Source of the DNA: Kosakonia sacchari
GTDB taxonomy: Bacteria; Pseudomonadota; Gammaproteobacteria; Enterobacterales; Enterobacteriaceae
DNA: 64,000 bases
Direction of reading: 5' to 3'
Assembly: GCA_900109485.1 (NCBI GenBank)
Contig: FOAY01000004.1
Span: 248,001-312,000 of the forward strand
The notes beneath the pieces are model-generated. The model was not told where the DNA came from. It saw only the letters and a program-made list of their open reading frames with translations, and made no database searches. The position numbers and the translations under genes were made by a program. Of the stretch, positions 48,213 to 58,514 are shown piece by piece. Every line of letters begins with the position of its first letter. Position 1 is the stretch's first letter.

Positions 48213-49371
48213 AATGAAGCTATCCACGGTCTCACCGGGCCTATTTTCCGGTCTGAAATCCCTCAACTTACAGGTCTTTGTCATGATCGCTGCCATCGTG
48301 GTGATCATGCTGTTTTTCACCGGTATGACCGATGGTGCTTACCTGAGCGCGCGTAATATCTCTAACCTGCTACGCCAGACCGCCATCACTGGCATTCTGG
48401 CGGTCGGCATGGTGTTCGTCATTATTTCCGCTGAAATTGACCTCTCCGTTGGCTCAATGATGGGTCTGCTCGGCGGCGCAGCGGCGATTTTTGATGTCTG
48501 GCTCGGCTGGCCACTGCCGCTCACCGTGGCGGTAACGCTGGTGCTCGGTCTGTTGCTGGGTGCATGGAACGGCTGGTGGGTGGCCTATCGCAAGGTGCCG
48601 TCATTCATCGTCACTCTCGCCGGTATGTTGGCGTTTCGCGGCGTGTTAATCGGCATCACCAACGGCACCACGGTTTCTCCCACCAGCGCGGCGATGTCGC
48701 AAATCGGCCAGAGCTACCTGCCAGACGGTGTCGGTTTCGGCGTCGGCGTTCTGGGCATGGTGGTGTTTGTGCTCTGGCAATGGCGCGGACGGTTGCGCCG
48801 CCAATCGCTCGGCCTCACAACACCCGCCTCCACCAGCGCGATTGGTCGTCAGGCGCTTATCGCAGTGATTGTGCTGGGCGCTATCTGGCTGCTCAATGAT
48901 TATCGCGGCGTTCCTACACCGGTGCTGCTGCTGGCGTTTCTGCTGCTGGCCGGGATGTTTATGGCTACGCGAACCGCGTTTGGCCGCCGGATTTACGCCA
49001 TCGGCGGCAACCTGGAAGCCGCCCGGCTTTCCGGCATCAACGTTGAGCGTACCAAGCTGGCGGTATTTGCCATCAACGGTTTGATGGTGGCAATCGCCGG
49101 GTTAATCCTCAGCTCACGCCTCGGCGCGGGTTCGCCTTCGGCCGGGAATATCGCCGAGCTGGACGCCATTGCCGCCTGTGTCATTGGCGGCACCAGCCTC
49201 GCAGGCGGGATCGGTAGCGTTGCGGGTGCCGTAATGGGGGCGTTTATTATGGCTTCGCTGGATAACGGCATGAGCATGATGGATGTGCCCACCTTCTGGC
49301 AATACATCGTCAAAGGTGCGATTTTACTGCTGGCGGTGTGGATGGATTCCGCGACCAAACGCCGGGCCTGA
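48190..49371 (+). CDS. xylH: XylH, D-xylose ABC transporter permease
   Basis: A 393-residue inner-membrane permease of the ribose/xylose family, with about ten helices and the [15 protein letters not shown] motif (about 79-93) typical of this family. It has the E. coli length (393). The start lies inside xylG. It completes the XylFGH importer. The gene is followed by a strong hairpin before xylR. Confidence 0.97.
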   Translation: MSKSNPSEMKLSTVSPGLFSGLKSLNLQVFVMIAAIVVIMLFFTGMTDGAYLSARNISNLLRQTAITGILAVGMVFVIISAEIDLSVGSMMGLLGGAAAIFDVWLGWPLPLTVAVTLVLGLLLGAWNGWWVAYRKVPSFIVTLAGMLAFRGVLIGITNGTTVSPTSAAMSQIGQSYLPDGVGFGVGVLGMVVFVLWQWRGRLRRQSLGLTTPASTSAIGRQALIAVIVLGAIWLLNDYRGVPTPVLLLAFLLLAGMFMATRTAFGRRIYAIGGNLEAARLSGINVERTKLAVFAINGLMVAIAGLILSSRLGAGSPSAGNIAELDAIAACVIGGTSLAGGIGSVAGAVMGAFIMASLDNGMSMMDVPTFWQYIVKGAILLLAVWMDSATKRRA

Positions 49372-49393
49372 AAGGAGTGAATACTGGCGCGAT

Positions 49394-49426
49394 CACACTG
49401 CCGGATCTTTTTTATCCGGCGGTGTG
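49394..49426. terminator. hairpin between xylH and xylR
   Basis: CACAC and GCCGGAT (49394-49406) pair with ATCCGGC and GTGTG (49414-49426), a 13-bp stem with one T-G wobble and a CTTTTTT loop. It lies 22 bp after xylH and 47 bp before xylR and could terminate or attenuate transport-operon transcription into the regulator. Confidence 0.65.
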
Positions 49427-49473
49427 CTGAATATGATAATCAGAACAGGTGGAAAGCCAGGAATCCCAGAGAC

Positions 49474-50652
49474 ATGTTTGAAAAACGCCATCGCATCACG
49501 CTGTTATTTAATGCGAATAAAGCCTATGACCGCCAGGTTGTCGAGGGCGTCGGCGAGTATTTGCAGGCGTCGCAATCCGAGTGGGACATCTTTATCGAGG
49601 AAGATTTCCGCGCGCGCATTGAAAATATTAAAGAGTGGGTTGGTGACGGTGTTATTGCCGATTACGACGACCCGGAAATAGAACAGGTACTGGCCGATGT
49701 TGACGTCCCGATCGTCGGCGTTGGCGGCTCCTATCACACGCCGGAAAGCTACCCTGCGGTCCATTACATCGCCACTGACAACCACGCGCTGGTTGAGAGC
49801 GCATTCCTGCATTTGAAAGAGAAAGGCGTACACCGTTTTGCCTTTTACGGCCTGCCCGCTTCCAGCGGTAAGCGCTGGGCTGCTGAACGTGAATATGCTT
49901 TTTGTCGGCTTGTCGCGCAGGAGAAATACCGCGGTGTGGTCTATCAGGGGCTGACTACCGCGCCGGAAAACTGGCAGCACGCACAGAACCGGCTCGCCGA
50001 CTGGCTACAAACGCTACCGCCGCAAACCGGCATCATTGCCGTTACCGACGCCCGCGCCCGCCACGTACTGCAAGTGTGCGACCATCTGCATATTCCGGTG
50101 CCGGAAAAGCTGTGCGTCATTGGCATCGATAATGAGGAGCTGACCCGCTACCTCTCCCGCGTCGCGCTCTCTTCCGTGGCGCAGGGGACGCGGCAGATGG
50201 GCTATCAGGCGGCGAAATTACTGCATCGTCTGCTGGATAGCGAAACCCTGCCGCTTCAGCGGCTGCTGGTGCCGCCGGTGCGGGTGGTGGAACGTCGTTC
50301 GACTGATTACCGGTCGCTGAACGATCCGGCGGTCATCCAGGCGATGCACTACATCCGCAATCATGCCTGCAAGGGGATCAAGGTCGATCAGGTGCTGGAT
50401 GCTGTCGGTATTTCGCGTTCCAATCTGGAGAAGCGCTTTAAAGAGGAAGTGGGGGAAACCATCCACGCGGTGATCCACGCGGAGAAACTGGAAAAAGCGC
50501 GCAGCCTGCTGATTTCAACGTCGCTCTCGATCAACGAGATTTCACAGATGTGCGGCTATCCGTCGCTGCAATATTTCTATTCCGTCTTTCGCAAAGAGTA
50601 CGACAGCACGCCGAAAGACTACCGCGACCGCTACAGCGAAGTGCTGATATAA
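49474..50652 (+). CDS. xylR: XylR, xylose-responsive AraC-family activator
   Basis: A 392-residue activator of xylAB and xylFGH, the same length as E. coli XylR. An N-terminal periplasmic-binding-like domain (about 5-270) binds D-xylose. The C-terminal AraC double HTH (about 285-390) contains QVLDAVGISRSNLEKRFKEE and INEISQMCGYPSLQYFYSVF. It sits after xylFGH with a hairpin between, so it may be read from its own weak promoter and from the operon. Confidence 0.97.
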   Translation: MFEKRHRITLLFNANKAYDRQVVEGVGEYLQASQSEWDIFIEEDFRARIENIKEWVGDGVIADYDDPEIEQVLADVDVPIVGVGGSYHTPESYPAVHYIATDNHALVESAFLHLKEKGVHRFAFYGLPASSGKRWAAEREYAFCRLVAQEKYRGVVYQGLTTAPENWQHAQNRLADWLQTLPPQTGIIAVTDARARHVLQVCDHLHIPVPEKLCVIGIDNEELTRYLSRVALSSVAQGTRQMGYQAAKLLHRLLDSETLPLQRLLVPPVRVVERRSTDYRSLNDPAVIQAMHYIRNHACKGIKVDQVLDAVGISRSNLEKRFKEEVGETIHAVIHAEKLEKARSLLISTSLSINEISQMCGYPSLQYFYSVFRKEYDSTPKDYRDRYSEVLI

Positions 50653-50662
50653 CGCACAAAGA

Positions 50663-50690
50663 AAAACGCCTTCCACAGGGAAGGCGTTTT
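50663..50690. terminator. xylR / bax bidirectional terminator
   Basis: AAAACGCCTTCC (50663-50674) pairs perfectly with GGAAGGCGTTTT (50679-50690), loop ACAG. It lies between the convergent genes xylR and bax. Confidence 0.92.
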
Positions 50691-50704
50691 AGCAGCAAAA
50701 ACAG

Positions 50705-51532
50705 TTACATGTGCGCGGCGATTAACTGCTGATTGTCCTGATACATGGCAAACAGGTAGTTGTTGTAACTCGCACCGCGGGTCGAGTAACCCTTCAGCTT
50801 ATGAATCATGTTTGAAGCCGTCACTTCCTGATCGGCTTTGCGTAACTGCGCGCGGGATGTACGGAACGACGCATAAGCAGCATGCGTGTTCAGATTGGTG
50901 ACGTAGGCGTCCACCGACTCCTGCAAGGATTCAAAGTGGGAATAGCCTTTCACCTTACCCGGGCCATTTTTACAGGCACCTTTGGCACACTTCATACCAA
51001 ACAGATTGTTGTTGGTACGCGCCAGTTTGGAGGTGCCCCAGCCGCTTTCCGCCGCCGCCATGGTAGCGACCATGCTGTCAGGAATAATGTCCACGCGCTC
51101 CAGCAGCGTGTTCCAGGGGATACGGCGCGTATTCCCGGACCAGCTCACTTTGTAGCGTTTGGCAATATCCTTCAGGCGCGTGCGTTCGGCAGGCGACCAT
51201 TGGCTGTCGTACTGTTTCTTTTGCAGCCAGTTACGCTCGGCGGTAATCGCTGAGTTTCTACTGGTGATATAAGGCATTACTGTCCGGAGAAACGCTTTTT
51301 TCCTTGGGGTTCCGGAAGGGTATTTTCGCAAATCAGGAAGTGAACTGCTATTTACACTATTGCGAGAATACTCTTGTTTACTGCTTGCCTGCTTCTTTAC
51401 GTTTGCCTTAGTGACGTGGGCTTTGTGACTCGCTGTTTCTGTGTGCGTCTTTGCCAGCACCCCACCCGAAAATATAAGGGTGAAAAACATGAGTATCGTA
51501 GCCCCAGGTCGTCGCATGGGTATCGATATCAT
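50705..51532 (-). CDS. bax: Bax, putative N-acetylglucosaminidase-domain protein
   Basis: A 275-residue exported protein closely matching E. coli Bax (274). The signal peptide (PMRRPGATILMFFTLIF) ends near VLAKT, then comes a basic, Lys/Ser-rich linker (about 30-65). The C-terminal glucosaminidase (FlgJ/Bax) domain has the catalytic Glu in MAAAESGWGTSKLA. The presumed substrate is peptidoglycan; the physiological role is unclear. The ATG at 51532 has GGAG upstream; 16 extra upstream codons were rejected as they would precede the signal peptide. Confidence 0.92.
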   Translation of the reverse strand: MISIPMRRPGATILMFFTLIFSGGVLAKTHTETASHKAHVTKANVKKQASSKQEYSRNSVNSSSLPDLRKYPSGTPRKKAFLRTVMPYITSRNSAITAERNWLQKKQYDSQWSPAERTRLKDIAKRYKVSWSGNTRRIPWNTLLERVDIIPDSMVATMAAAESGWGTSKLARTNNNLFGMKCAKGACKNGPGKVKGYSHFESLQESVDAYVTNLNTHAAYASFRTSRAQLRKADQEVTASNMIHKLKGYSTRGASYNNYLFAMYQDNQQLIAAHM

Positions 51533-51847
51533 TAGGTCTCCTGGTCGGATATGAACATTCCAACACCTTCTTTTTTGCATAAATTTGAGAGCTGAATCTC
51601 AAATCATAGCAAAAATAGCGTACAAGAGCACGTACAGAAATAATCCAATTCCGAAACCATGTCACCAGGAAATTGTGCAGAAAATGGACAAAGAGTGATA
51701 AATGTGGTGGTTATCGCAAATCCGCGACGTTCTGTGTGGCTTATCACTCACCCGTTGTTCTCCTCCCTGGCGATAACGCGCGCAGGATGAGTCGGCCCTG
51801 TTTTCAGCGTGGCAAACTGAAAGAAACCGCCGTTAACGGGACATCAG
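51533..51847. other. divergent region bax-malS with candidate MalT box
   Basis: About 315 bp holding the bax and malS promoters. GGATGA at 51785-51790 (in CAGGATGAGT) matches the core of the MalT box (GGGGA[T/G]GAGG), about 60 bp upstream of malS, consistent with maltose control. No other gene was seen. Confidence 0.45.
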
Positions 51848-53884
51848 ATGAAACACGCCGCGCTTTCATTGCTCTTTATACCCTGCTTCGCCTTCGCCGA
51901 CTGGTCCGCCAGCAGTTTTCCTGCCTTAACCAACGATGGCACCGGTCTGTGGCGCAGCCAGGCAACGCTGAAAAAAGGGGCTTACCCGCTCACGTTGCAG
52001 GAAGGCCAACAATGCTGGCAACCCGCTGAAGGGGTGAAGCTCAACCAGATGCTATCCCTGGTTCCTTGCACCGGCAGCGCGCCGCAGTGGCGTGTTTTCC
52101 GCGACGGCGATTACCAGTTGCAGCTTGATACCCGTTCCGGCACGCCCACTCTGTTGCTGAGCGTGAAAAGCGAGAATGCCGACACCCGCGCGAATGTGGC
52201 GCACCAGTGCCCGGTGCGCAGCGATAAGCCGCTGACGATAGACGTCGGCGCAACGTTCCCGGAAGGCAGCCAGGTGCGCGATTTCTACAGCCAGCAAATC
52301 ACCACCGTCCGCAACGGCAAAATCACCCTTCAGCCTGCGGCGCAGAGTGACGGACTGCTGCTGTTAGAAAGCGCCGAAACCCATGGCCCCGCGCCCTTCC
52401 AGTGGCATAATGCCACCGTTTATTTTGTTTTAACCGACCGTTATGTGAATGGCGACCCGTCAAACGACAACAGCTACGGGCGGCACAAAGATGGTATGCA
52501 GGAGATCGGCACCTTCCACGGTGGCGATCTGAAAGGGCTAACCAGCAAGCTCGATTATTTGCAGCAACTGGGCGTAAACGCGTTATGGATAAGCTCGCCG
52601 CTGGAGCAGATCCACGGCTGGGTAGGCGGCGGCACGAAAGGTGATTTTCCCCATTACGCCTACCACGGCTACTACACGCAAGACTGGACGCGCCTGGATG
52701 CCAATATGGGCGGCGAAGAGGATTTACGCACACTGGTCGATGAAGCGCACCGACGCGGCATCCGCGTGTTGTTTGACGTGGTGATGAACCACACCGGTTA
52801 CGCCACACTTGCGGATATGCAGACGTATCAGTTTGGCGCGCTTTATCTGAAAGAGGATGAACGGCGCAAAATCCTCGGCGAGCACTGGACAGACTGGAAG
52901 CCCGCCGCTGGCCAGACGTGGCACAGTTTCAATGATTACATCAACTTCAGCGATAAAACGGCGTGGCAAAACTGGTGGGGCAAAAACTGGATCCGCACCG
53001 ATATCGGCGATTATGACAACCCCGGTTTTGACGATCTGACCATGTCGCTGGCGTTCTTGCCGGATCTGAAAACAGAATCGACCACGCCATCCGGCTTGCC
53101 CGTCTTCTACCAACATAAACCGGACACCCACGCGCGGGAGATTGCCGGTTACACGCCGCGCGATTATCTGACCCACTGGCTCAGCCAGTGGGTGCGCGAT
53201 TATGGTATCGACGGTTTTCGCGTTGATACCGCCAAACACGTTGAACTGGCGGCCTGGCAGCAACTGAAAAACCAGGCGACAGAGGCGCTGGCCGAGTGGA
53301 AAAAAGCCAACCCGCAGAAGAAAATTGATGATGCGCCATTCTGGATGACCGGCGAATCCTGGGGCCACGGCGTCATGCGCAGCGCCTACTACGACCACGG
53401 TTTCGACGCGATGATCAATTTTGATTATCAGGAGCAGGCCGCCAGCGGCGTGCCATGCCTGGCGAATATGGACACCGTCTGGCAGCAAATGGCGGACAAG
53501 CTGCAAAGTTTTAACGCCCTGAGTTATCTCTCCTCGCACGATACCCGCCTGTTCCGCGAAGGCGGCCAGCAATCGGCAGAGCTGTTATTGCTTGCGCCAG
53601 GCGCGGTGCAGATCTTCTACGGTGATGAATCCGCACGTCCATTTGGCCCTACGGGATCCGATCCGCTGCAAGGCACGCGATCGGACATGAACTGGCAGGA
53701 TCTTGACGGCAAAGCCGCGCAAAGCCTGCGCCACTGGCAAACGCTGGGCCAGTTCCGCGCGCGCCATCCGGCACTGGGTGCGGGAAAACAAACCACACTG
53801 ACATTACCGCAAGGGTATGGGTTCGTTCGCGAGCAAGGAGAAGACAAAGTCATGGTTGTCTGGGCAGGTGCGGTCCCGCACTGA
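51848..53884 (+). CDS. malS: MalS, periplasmic alpha-amylase
   Basis: A 678-residue periplasmic enzyme (glycoside hydrolase family 13) that releases maltohexaose from maltodextrins; E. coli MalS has 676 residues. The signal peptide is about 17 residues (MKHAALSLLFIPCFAFA). Family 13 regions are all present: DVVMNHTG, GFRVDTAKHVE (nucleophile Asp near 460), TGESWGHG (acid/base Glu near 503) and LSSHDTR (Asp near 563). Paired Cys in the N-terminal domain suit the periplasm. It stands alone, as in E. coli. Confidence 0.96.
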   Translation: MKHAALSLLFIPCFAFADWSASSFPALTNDGTGLWRSQATLKKGAYPLTLQEGQQCWQPAEGVKLNQMLSLVPCTGSAPQWRVFRDGDYQLQLDTRSGTPTLLLSVKSENADTRANVAHQCPVRSDKPLTIDVGATFPEGSQVRDFYSQQITTVRNGKITLQPAAQSDGLLLLESAETHGPAPFQWHNATVYFVLTDRYVNGDPSNDNSYGRHKDGMQEIGTFHGGDLKGLTSKLDYLQQLGVNALWISSPLEQIHGWVGGGTKGDFPHYAYHGYYTQDWTRLDANMGGEEDLRTLVDEAHRRGIRVLFDVVMNHTGYATLADMQTYQFGALYLKEDERRKILGEHWTDWKPAAGQTWHSFNDYINFSDKTAWQNWWGKNWIRTDIGDYDNPGFDDLTMSLAFLPDLKTESTTPSGLPVFYQHKPDTHAREIAGYTPRDYLTHWLSQWVRDYGIDGFRVDTAKHVELAAWQQLKNQATEALAEWKKANPQKKIDDAPFWMTGESWGHGVMRSAYYDHGFDAMINFDYQEQAASGVPCLANMDTVWQQMADKLQSFNALSYLSSHDTRLFREGGQQSAELLLLAPGAVQIFYGDESARPFGPTGSDPLQGTRSDMNWQDLDGKAAQSLRHWQTLGQFRARHPALGAGKQTTLTLPQGYGFVREQGEDKVMVVWAGAVPH

Positions 53885-54033
53885 GTCATAAGGCAAATAT
53901 CAGCATATTATGCTGATAAAAAATACAGAGTTAGTATAAACAGCGAAAATCGTCACGGCGCGGCAATTTGCACACTGCTCTGCGGAGCGTTATGGTTAGC
54001 CACTTTGAACAGTAGCGCGACAGAGCAGTAGCG

Positions 54034-55290
54034 ATGACATTTTCACTTTTCGGCGACAAATTTACCCGCCATGCAGGCATTACGCGCCTGATGGAGGATC
54101 TCAACGACGGTTTACGCACCCCTGGCGCTATCATGCTCGGCGGCGGTAACCCGGCACAAATCCCGGCGATGACCGATTACTTCCATAACCTGCTTGCCGG
54201 GATGGTAGAAAACGGCAAAGCGATTGATGCGCTGTGCAATTATGACGGTCCGCAAGGCAAAACCGAGCTGCTGACGGCGCTGGCCGGGATGCTGCGTGAA
54301 GAGTTAGGTTGGGATATTGAACCGCAGAATATTGCACTGACAAATGGCAGCCAGAGCGCGTTTTTCTACTTGTTCAATCTGTTCGCAGGCCGCCGTGCCG
54401 ATGGAAGTACCAGAAAAGTATTATTTCCGCTAGCGCCGGAGTACATCGGCTACGCGGATTCCGGGCTGGAAGAGGAGATGTTTGTCTCGGCGCGGCCCAA
54501 TATTGAACTGCTGCCTGATGGCCAGTTTAAATACCATGTCGATTTCGAACATCTGCATATCGGCGAAGAGACCGGGATGATTTGCGTCTCGCGACCAACC
54601 AACCCTACCGGCAACGTGATCACCGACGAAGAGTTGATGAAACTCGATGTGCTGGCGAATCAGCACAACATTCCGCTGGTGATCGATAACGCTTACGGCG
54701 TGCCTTTCCCGGGCATCATCTTTAGCGAAGCGCGTCCGCTGTGGAACCCGAATATCATCCTGTGCATGAGCCTGTCGAAGCTGGGCCTGCCGGGCAGCCG
54801 CTGCGGAATTATCATTGCCAACGATAAAATCATCTCCGCCATTCGCAACATGAACGGCATCATCAGCCTTGCGCCTGGCGGTATCGGCCCGGCAATGATG
54901 TGCGAGATGATTAAGCGCCAGGATCTGCTGCGCCTCTCCGAAGAGGTGATCAAACCGTTCTATTACCAGCGGGTTCAGGAAACTCTCGCCATTCTGCGCC
55001 GCTACCTGCCCGAAGAGCGCTGCCTGATCCATAAACCGGAAGGGGCGATTTTCCTCTGGCTGTGGTTCAAGGATCTGCCCATCAGCACCGAATTGCTTTA
55101 TCAGCGCCTGAAAAAACGCGGCGTGCTGATGGTGCCGGGTGATTACTTCTTCCCGGGGCTGGATAAACCCTGGCCGCACACACATCAGTGCATGCGCATG
55201 AACTATGTGCCGGAACCGGCGCTTATCGAAGCCGGGGTAAAAATTCTCGCCGAAGAGGTTGAAAAAGCCTGGCAAGAAAACAAGGCCTGA
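54034..55290 (+). CDS. avtA: AvtA, valine-pyruvate aminotransferase
   Basis: A 418-residue PLP-dependent class I aminotransferase (E. coli AvtA, 417) that transfers amino groups between valine and pyruvate, making alanine. The PLP lysine lies in CMSLSKLGLPGSRCG. Cofactor contacts include NGSQSAFFY and RPTNPTGNV. The start MTFSLFGDKFTRH is the conserved one. It is followed by a strong terminator. In E. coli the gene is repressed by alanine and leucine. Confidence 0.96.
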   Translation: MTFSLFGDKFTRHAGITRLMEDLNDGLRTPGAIMLGGGNPAQIPAMTDYFHNLLAGMVENGKAIDALCNYDGPQGKTELLTALAGMLREELGWDIEPQNIALTNGSQSAFFYLFNLFAGRRADGSTRKVLFPLAPEYIGYADSGLEEEMFVSARPNIELLPDGQFKYHVDFEHLHIGEETGMICVSRPTNPTGNVITDEELMKLDVLANQHNIPLVIDNAYGVPFPGIIFSEARPLWNPNIILCMSLSKLGLPGSRCGIIIANDKIISAIRNMNGIISLAPGGIGPAMMCEMIKRQDLLRLSEEVIKPFYYQRVQETLAILRRYLPEERCLIHKPEGAIFLWLWFKDLPISTELLYQRLKKRGVLMVPGDYFFPGLDKPWPHTHQCMRMNYVPEPALIEAGVKILAEEVEKAWQENKA

Positions 55291-55299
55291 AAAGAGTTT

Positions 55300-55328
55300 A
55301 AAAAAGCCATCGTCAGGATGGCTTTTTT
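55300..55328 (+). terminator. avtA terminator
   Basis: AAAAAAGCCATC... GATGGCTTTTTT: stem GCCATC (55306-55311) / GATGGC (55317-55322) flanked by six A and six T, 10 bp past the avtA stop. Confidence 0.92.
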
Positions 55329-55329
55329 A

Positions 55330-55690
55330 TGCCTGCCAGATAACCACACAAAGATTAATTTTAATTAGGCAGCGATTTGTTTTTACATGGGTATATTTCA
55401 TAAATAAAAAGTGAAACATCTTTTCTGTTAATTAAAATCACTGTCAAGGATATATCCCTGCTTAATAAAATCTAAAAAAAGAAATCTTTATTAAGCGTGA
55501 CTTAAGTTATAAATCAACATGTAATTTATTGATTTTAAATGACATACCAAATAGAAGCGCTGTCAATTTAGGAATATTCATATTTTTCATTATTTTGCAA
55601 AATATTAACGCGCCAACGTTGCCGGTCTATAAATGCGATTTACACTTAATTCATGCGCAGTCCGGCATTTTAATTGAGCGGAGTATCAGT
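55330..55690. other. AT-rich non-coding region after avtA
   Basis: About 360 bp, strongly AT-rich, without a plausible gene. An 86-codon plus-strand frame from 55529 is Asn/Ile/Leu-rich, begins with a poor start context and is probably spurious. The region contrasts with the GC-rich backbone and may be a trace of foreign DNA. Confidence 0.45.
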
Positions 55691-56044
55691 ATGGCAACTA
55701 ATAACATTAGCCACCTCAGCACCATTGCAGCGGAAGCAGTGTTTCTGCCAATGCGTCCGGGCTACTGGCGAACGTCAATGCCACCCTGAATACGGTCAAC
55801 CAGCAATTCCTCCAACACCAGGGGAAGCACCACCTCGAAGCCTCTCTGCGGTGTGAGCGGTGTCGTCGTCGGCCTATAAAAACCAACCCAGCAGTAAACC
55901 TTTTTGTGCCCCCGCAAGGGGGCACGTCTTCGCTGCAACACGTGTCATCGCCGTTCAGCGCGCTGATTGAAAAGGGATTGTGTGATGAAACGCTTATTGT
56001 GCCGCAGCCCGCTTCGCACTACGCCACTGGCGAACGCGCGCCGA
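55691..56044 (+). pseudogene. possible frameshifted small gene
   Basis: An ATG at 55691 starts MATNNISHLSTIAAE, then the frame fails after another 17 codons. A shift near 55738 would instead continue into SSVSANASGLLANVNATLNTVNQ and stay open to about 56050. The joined product looks like a real helical, Asn/Ser/Ala-rich segment at first, then turns Cys/Arg-rich and non-protein-like. A GC hairpin (GTGCCCCC/GGGGGCAC, 55906-55925) lies inside, arguing that only the first 45 or so codons were ever coding. Family not recognised. Confidence 0.3.
55906..55925. terminator. perfect GC hairpin upstream of ysaA end
   Basis: GTGCCCCC (55906-55913) and GGGGGCAC (55918-55925) with loop GCAA; five T precede it and GTCTT follows. 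It may terminate transcription from the small frame before it. Confidence 0.5.
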
Positions 56045-56069
56045 CACGCTGACGTAGAACTTTAACGAC

Positions 56070-56543
56070 TTACGCTAGCTGGCTTCGCAGACGCCGCTCA
56101 CGCAGCTGCGCCGGGTTCACACAGCTGAGCGCGCTGGTCGGGCAGGCTTCCACGCAGGCGGGTCCGGTTTCGCGGTGCTGGCACAGATCGCACTTCAATG
56201 CCTGTACGCGCTCCTCAATCCGCGTCACCTGCATCGCGCCAAACGGGCAGGCGATCATGCAGCTTTTACAGCCGATGCAGCGGGATTGTTCCACCAATAC
56301 CGCGCCGTCGGTGCGATGAATCGCGCCAACCGGGCAGACATTCGCACAGGGCGCATCTTCGCAGTGATGGCAGGTCACTGCCGTGGAAAATGTACCGGTT
56401 TTAACCACCCGAATGCGGGCGGAAAAGGTGGAGGCCGAGAGGGTTGAGCAGTCCTGATTATCCTGGTGCGACACCACGCAGGCCACTTCGCAGGTGCGAC
56501 AGCCAATGCATTTTGCCGAATCGGCGATAATAAAACGGTTCAT
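56070..56543 (-). CDS. ysaA: YsaA, 4Fe-4S ferredoxin-type protein
   Basis: A 157-residue electron-transfer protein of the HycB/AegA-like type, the same length as E. coli YsaA. Four cysteine clusters are visible (CIGCRTCEVAC; CHHCEDAPCANVCP; CIGCKSCMIACPFG; CDLCQHRETGPACVEACP), enough for four [4Fe-4S] centres. No signal peptide, so cytoplasmic. The redox partner is unknown. It lies on the same strand as, and downstream of, selBA. Confidence 0.92.
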   Translation of the reverse strand: MNRFIIADSAKCIGCRTCEVACVVSHQDNQDCSTLSASTFSARIRVVKTGTFSTAVTCHHCEDAPCANVCPVGAIHRTDGAVLVEQSRCIGCKSCMIACPFGAMQVTRIEERVQALKCDLCQHRETGPACVEACPTSALSCVNPAQLRERRLRSQLA

Positions 56544-56669
56544 TTTCCACTCCAGCAGGCGTTAAAAAAGCCAAGAGTGCCGAAAGTGTCGCTGCCGCGC
56601 TTTGATCGCAGAGGGGAAAGGCACCAGATTTGTCATTTGCATGAACATTTCTGGCGCTCTGCCTGGAGC

Positions 56670-58514
56670 TTATTCCTTCAGGAAAAGGGCTTTATCGCGC
56701 AGGATATGGTCATTGCCGCGTCGGCGGGTAAAACCAATGCGGTCAAAATATTCCAGAATCTGAATCGCCAGTTTGCGTCCCACGTTCAGCGTATCGCGGA
56801 AATCGGCGGCGCTGGTGGAACCGCGCGCCTGATCCAGATCGCGGATCATGCTGGCGAAAGTGACTATCCGATCGTTACGGTAATAACGATCTTTCACGAT
56901 CGCCGTAATGAGCCCCTGCTGAGCAGCCTGTCGCAGCACGCCGCGCATCACCTGTTCGTCGCTTGCGGTTTCGCGCGCCAGATCGCGCACCCACCACGGT
57001 TCATCACCAAACAGTGGCGCTACTTTTTGCCACAGATGCTCCTGTTCATCGCTGAAGCCGGTTTTGTGATCCGGCAGATGCAGCCAGCCATGATGGCTGT
57101 GAATGTCGCCCGCCTCGCGCATCTGTTCGATAAGCGTGAGCACCAGCCCCTCATCTTCTATCGGCAATGCCATGCGCCGCAGACGCTCGCGCCCGGGGCC
57201 TGGCTCTTCGCGGTGCTGTTCATGGTAGATTGCCAGCGTATCCAGCAGTTTACGCTGCCAGCGCGCCGCCACCGGCGCATTCAACAGGTTATTGCCAGCA
57301 CGAATAAAACCGGGGTTATCCAGCAGCGCTTCCAGCCCGCGCGCGCTGAGCTGCCGCGCCCAGCCAAACGCCGTCAGATCAACGGCACCGCGCGATAAAT
57401 GCGCCAGCAGCGCCTGCGCATCATCGCCCGCCTGCGACAGCTCCGCGATCCATTGCAGATACTCGGTTTTACGTTTGCCGCGGCGCGGTGAGTTGAGTGT
57501 TACCACCCGCGCTCCGGCCAGCGTACTGCGTGCAGAGATATCACGCAGTACCAGCCGATCGTTATCGGCCAGCCACAGCGGCGTATCCAGCACCAGCTCG
57601 GCGAGACCATTTTCCAGCAGCGAAACGCGGCCGGTAACATGGCTGGCGGCATGGTGGATATGCACCGGCTGCCACTGGGTCAGCGACGTGTGCGTTTGCA
57701 GCGCGACAATCACCCGCTCCGTTGGCTCCGGCGGTTGCTGTGACAGCAACCAGTCACCGCGGCTGAGCGCCTCTTTTTCCGCGTCCCCGGCAATGTTGAG
57801 CGCAATACGCTGCCCGGCATGAGCATGATCGACTGGCTGGTTCTGCGCATGCAGACCGCGCACGCGCATCGGTGTACTCACCCCGGTCAGCCACAACGTA
57901 TCGCCCACGCGCACATCGCCAGAGAGCGCCGTACCGGTCACCACCAGCCCGGCGCCTTTGACGGTAAACGCGCGATCCAGCGCCAGGCGAAAACGTTGAT
58001 TTTCCGGGTGCGCGCGCTCTGGCAACTGCAACAGATGCGCACGTAATTCAGCGATGCCACGCATCTCTGTTGCGGCGGTGACAAACATAGTCGCCTGCGG
58101 ATAACCAAAGGTTTTCAGCGTTTCTTGTACTTCTGCGCGCACCTGCTCAATTCGCGCGTCATCCACGCGATCGGCTTTCGTTAGCGCCACAGTCAACGCC
58201 GGGTTACCGGTGAGCTGCAAAATGGCCAGATGCTCGCGGGTCTGCGCCATCACGCCATCATCGCAGGCGACCACCAGCAGCGCATGATCGATGCCGCCGA
58301 CGCCCGCCAGCATATTCGAGAGGAATTTTTCATGCCCTGGCACATCAATAAACCCCGGTACGCGCCCATCCGGCTGCGGCCAGTAGGCGTAGCCCAGATC
58401 GATAGTCATGCCGCGTTTTTTCTCTTCCGGCAAACGATCGGCATTTACGCCGGTTAGCGCCTCAATCAGAGTCGTTTTGCCGTGGTCAACATGCCCGGCA
58501 GTGGCAATAATCAT
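56670..58514 (-). CDS. selB: SelB, selenocysteine-specific elongation factor
   Basis: A 614-residue GTPase, the same length as E. coli SelB, that brings selenocysteyl-tRNA to UGA codons marked by a SECIS hairpin. The EF-Tu-like part has [14 protein letters not shown] (P-loop), DVPGHEKFL and TKAD. The C-terminal half contains the winged-helix repeats that bind SECIS RNA. The start overlaps the end of selA (ATGA). Presence of selAB implies the genome makes selenoproteins such as formate dehydrogenases, none of which is in this window. Confidence 0.97.
   Translation of the reverse strand: MIIATAGHVDHGKTTLIEALTGVNADRLPEEKKRGMTIDLGYAYWPQPDGRVPGFIDVPGHEKFLSNMLAGVGGIDHALLVVACDDGVMAQTREHLAILQLTGNPALTVALTKADRVDDARIEQVRAEVQETLKTFGYPQATMFVTAATEMRGIAELRAHLLQLPERAHPENQRFRLALDRAFTVKGAGLVVTGTALSGDVRVGDTLWLTGVSTPMRVRGLHAQNQPVDHAHAGQRIALNIAGDAEKEALSRGDWLLSQQPPEPTERVIVALQTHTSLTQWQPVHIHHAASHVTGRVSLLENGLAELVLDTPLWLADNDRLVLRDISARSTLAGARVVTLNSPRRGKRKTEYLQWIAELSQAGDDAQALLAHLSRGAVDLTAFGWARQLSARGLEALLDNPGFIRAGNNLLNAPVAARWQRKLLDTLAIYHEQHREEPGPGRERLRRMALPIEDEGLVLTLIEQMREAGDIHSHHGWLHLPDHKTGFSDEQEHLWQKVAPLFGDEPWWVRDLARETASDEQVMRGVLRQAAQQGLITAIVKDRYYRNDRIVTFASMIRDLDQARGSTSAADFRDTLNVGRKLAIQILEYFDRIGFTRRRGNDHILRDKALFLKE

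Noticed and set aside
53899-53917. Palindrome ATCAGCATA/TATGCTGAT after malS as a terminator
   Set aside because: It is followed by A rather than T on the malS strand, so it is not a standard terminator; possibly an operator, but nothing supports one.
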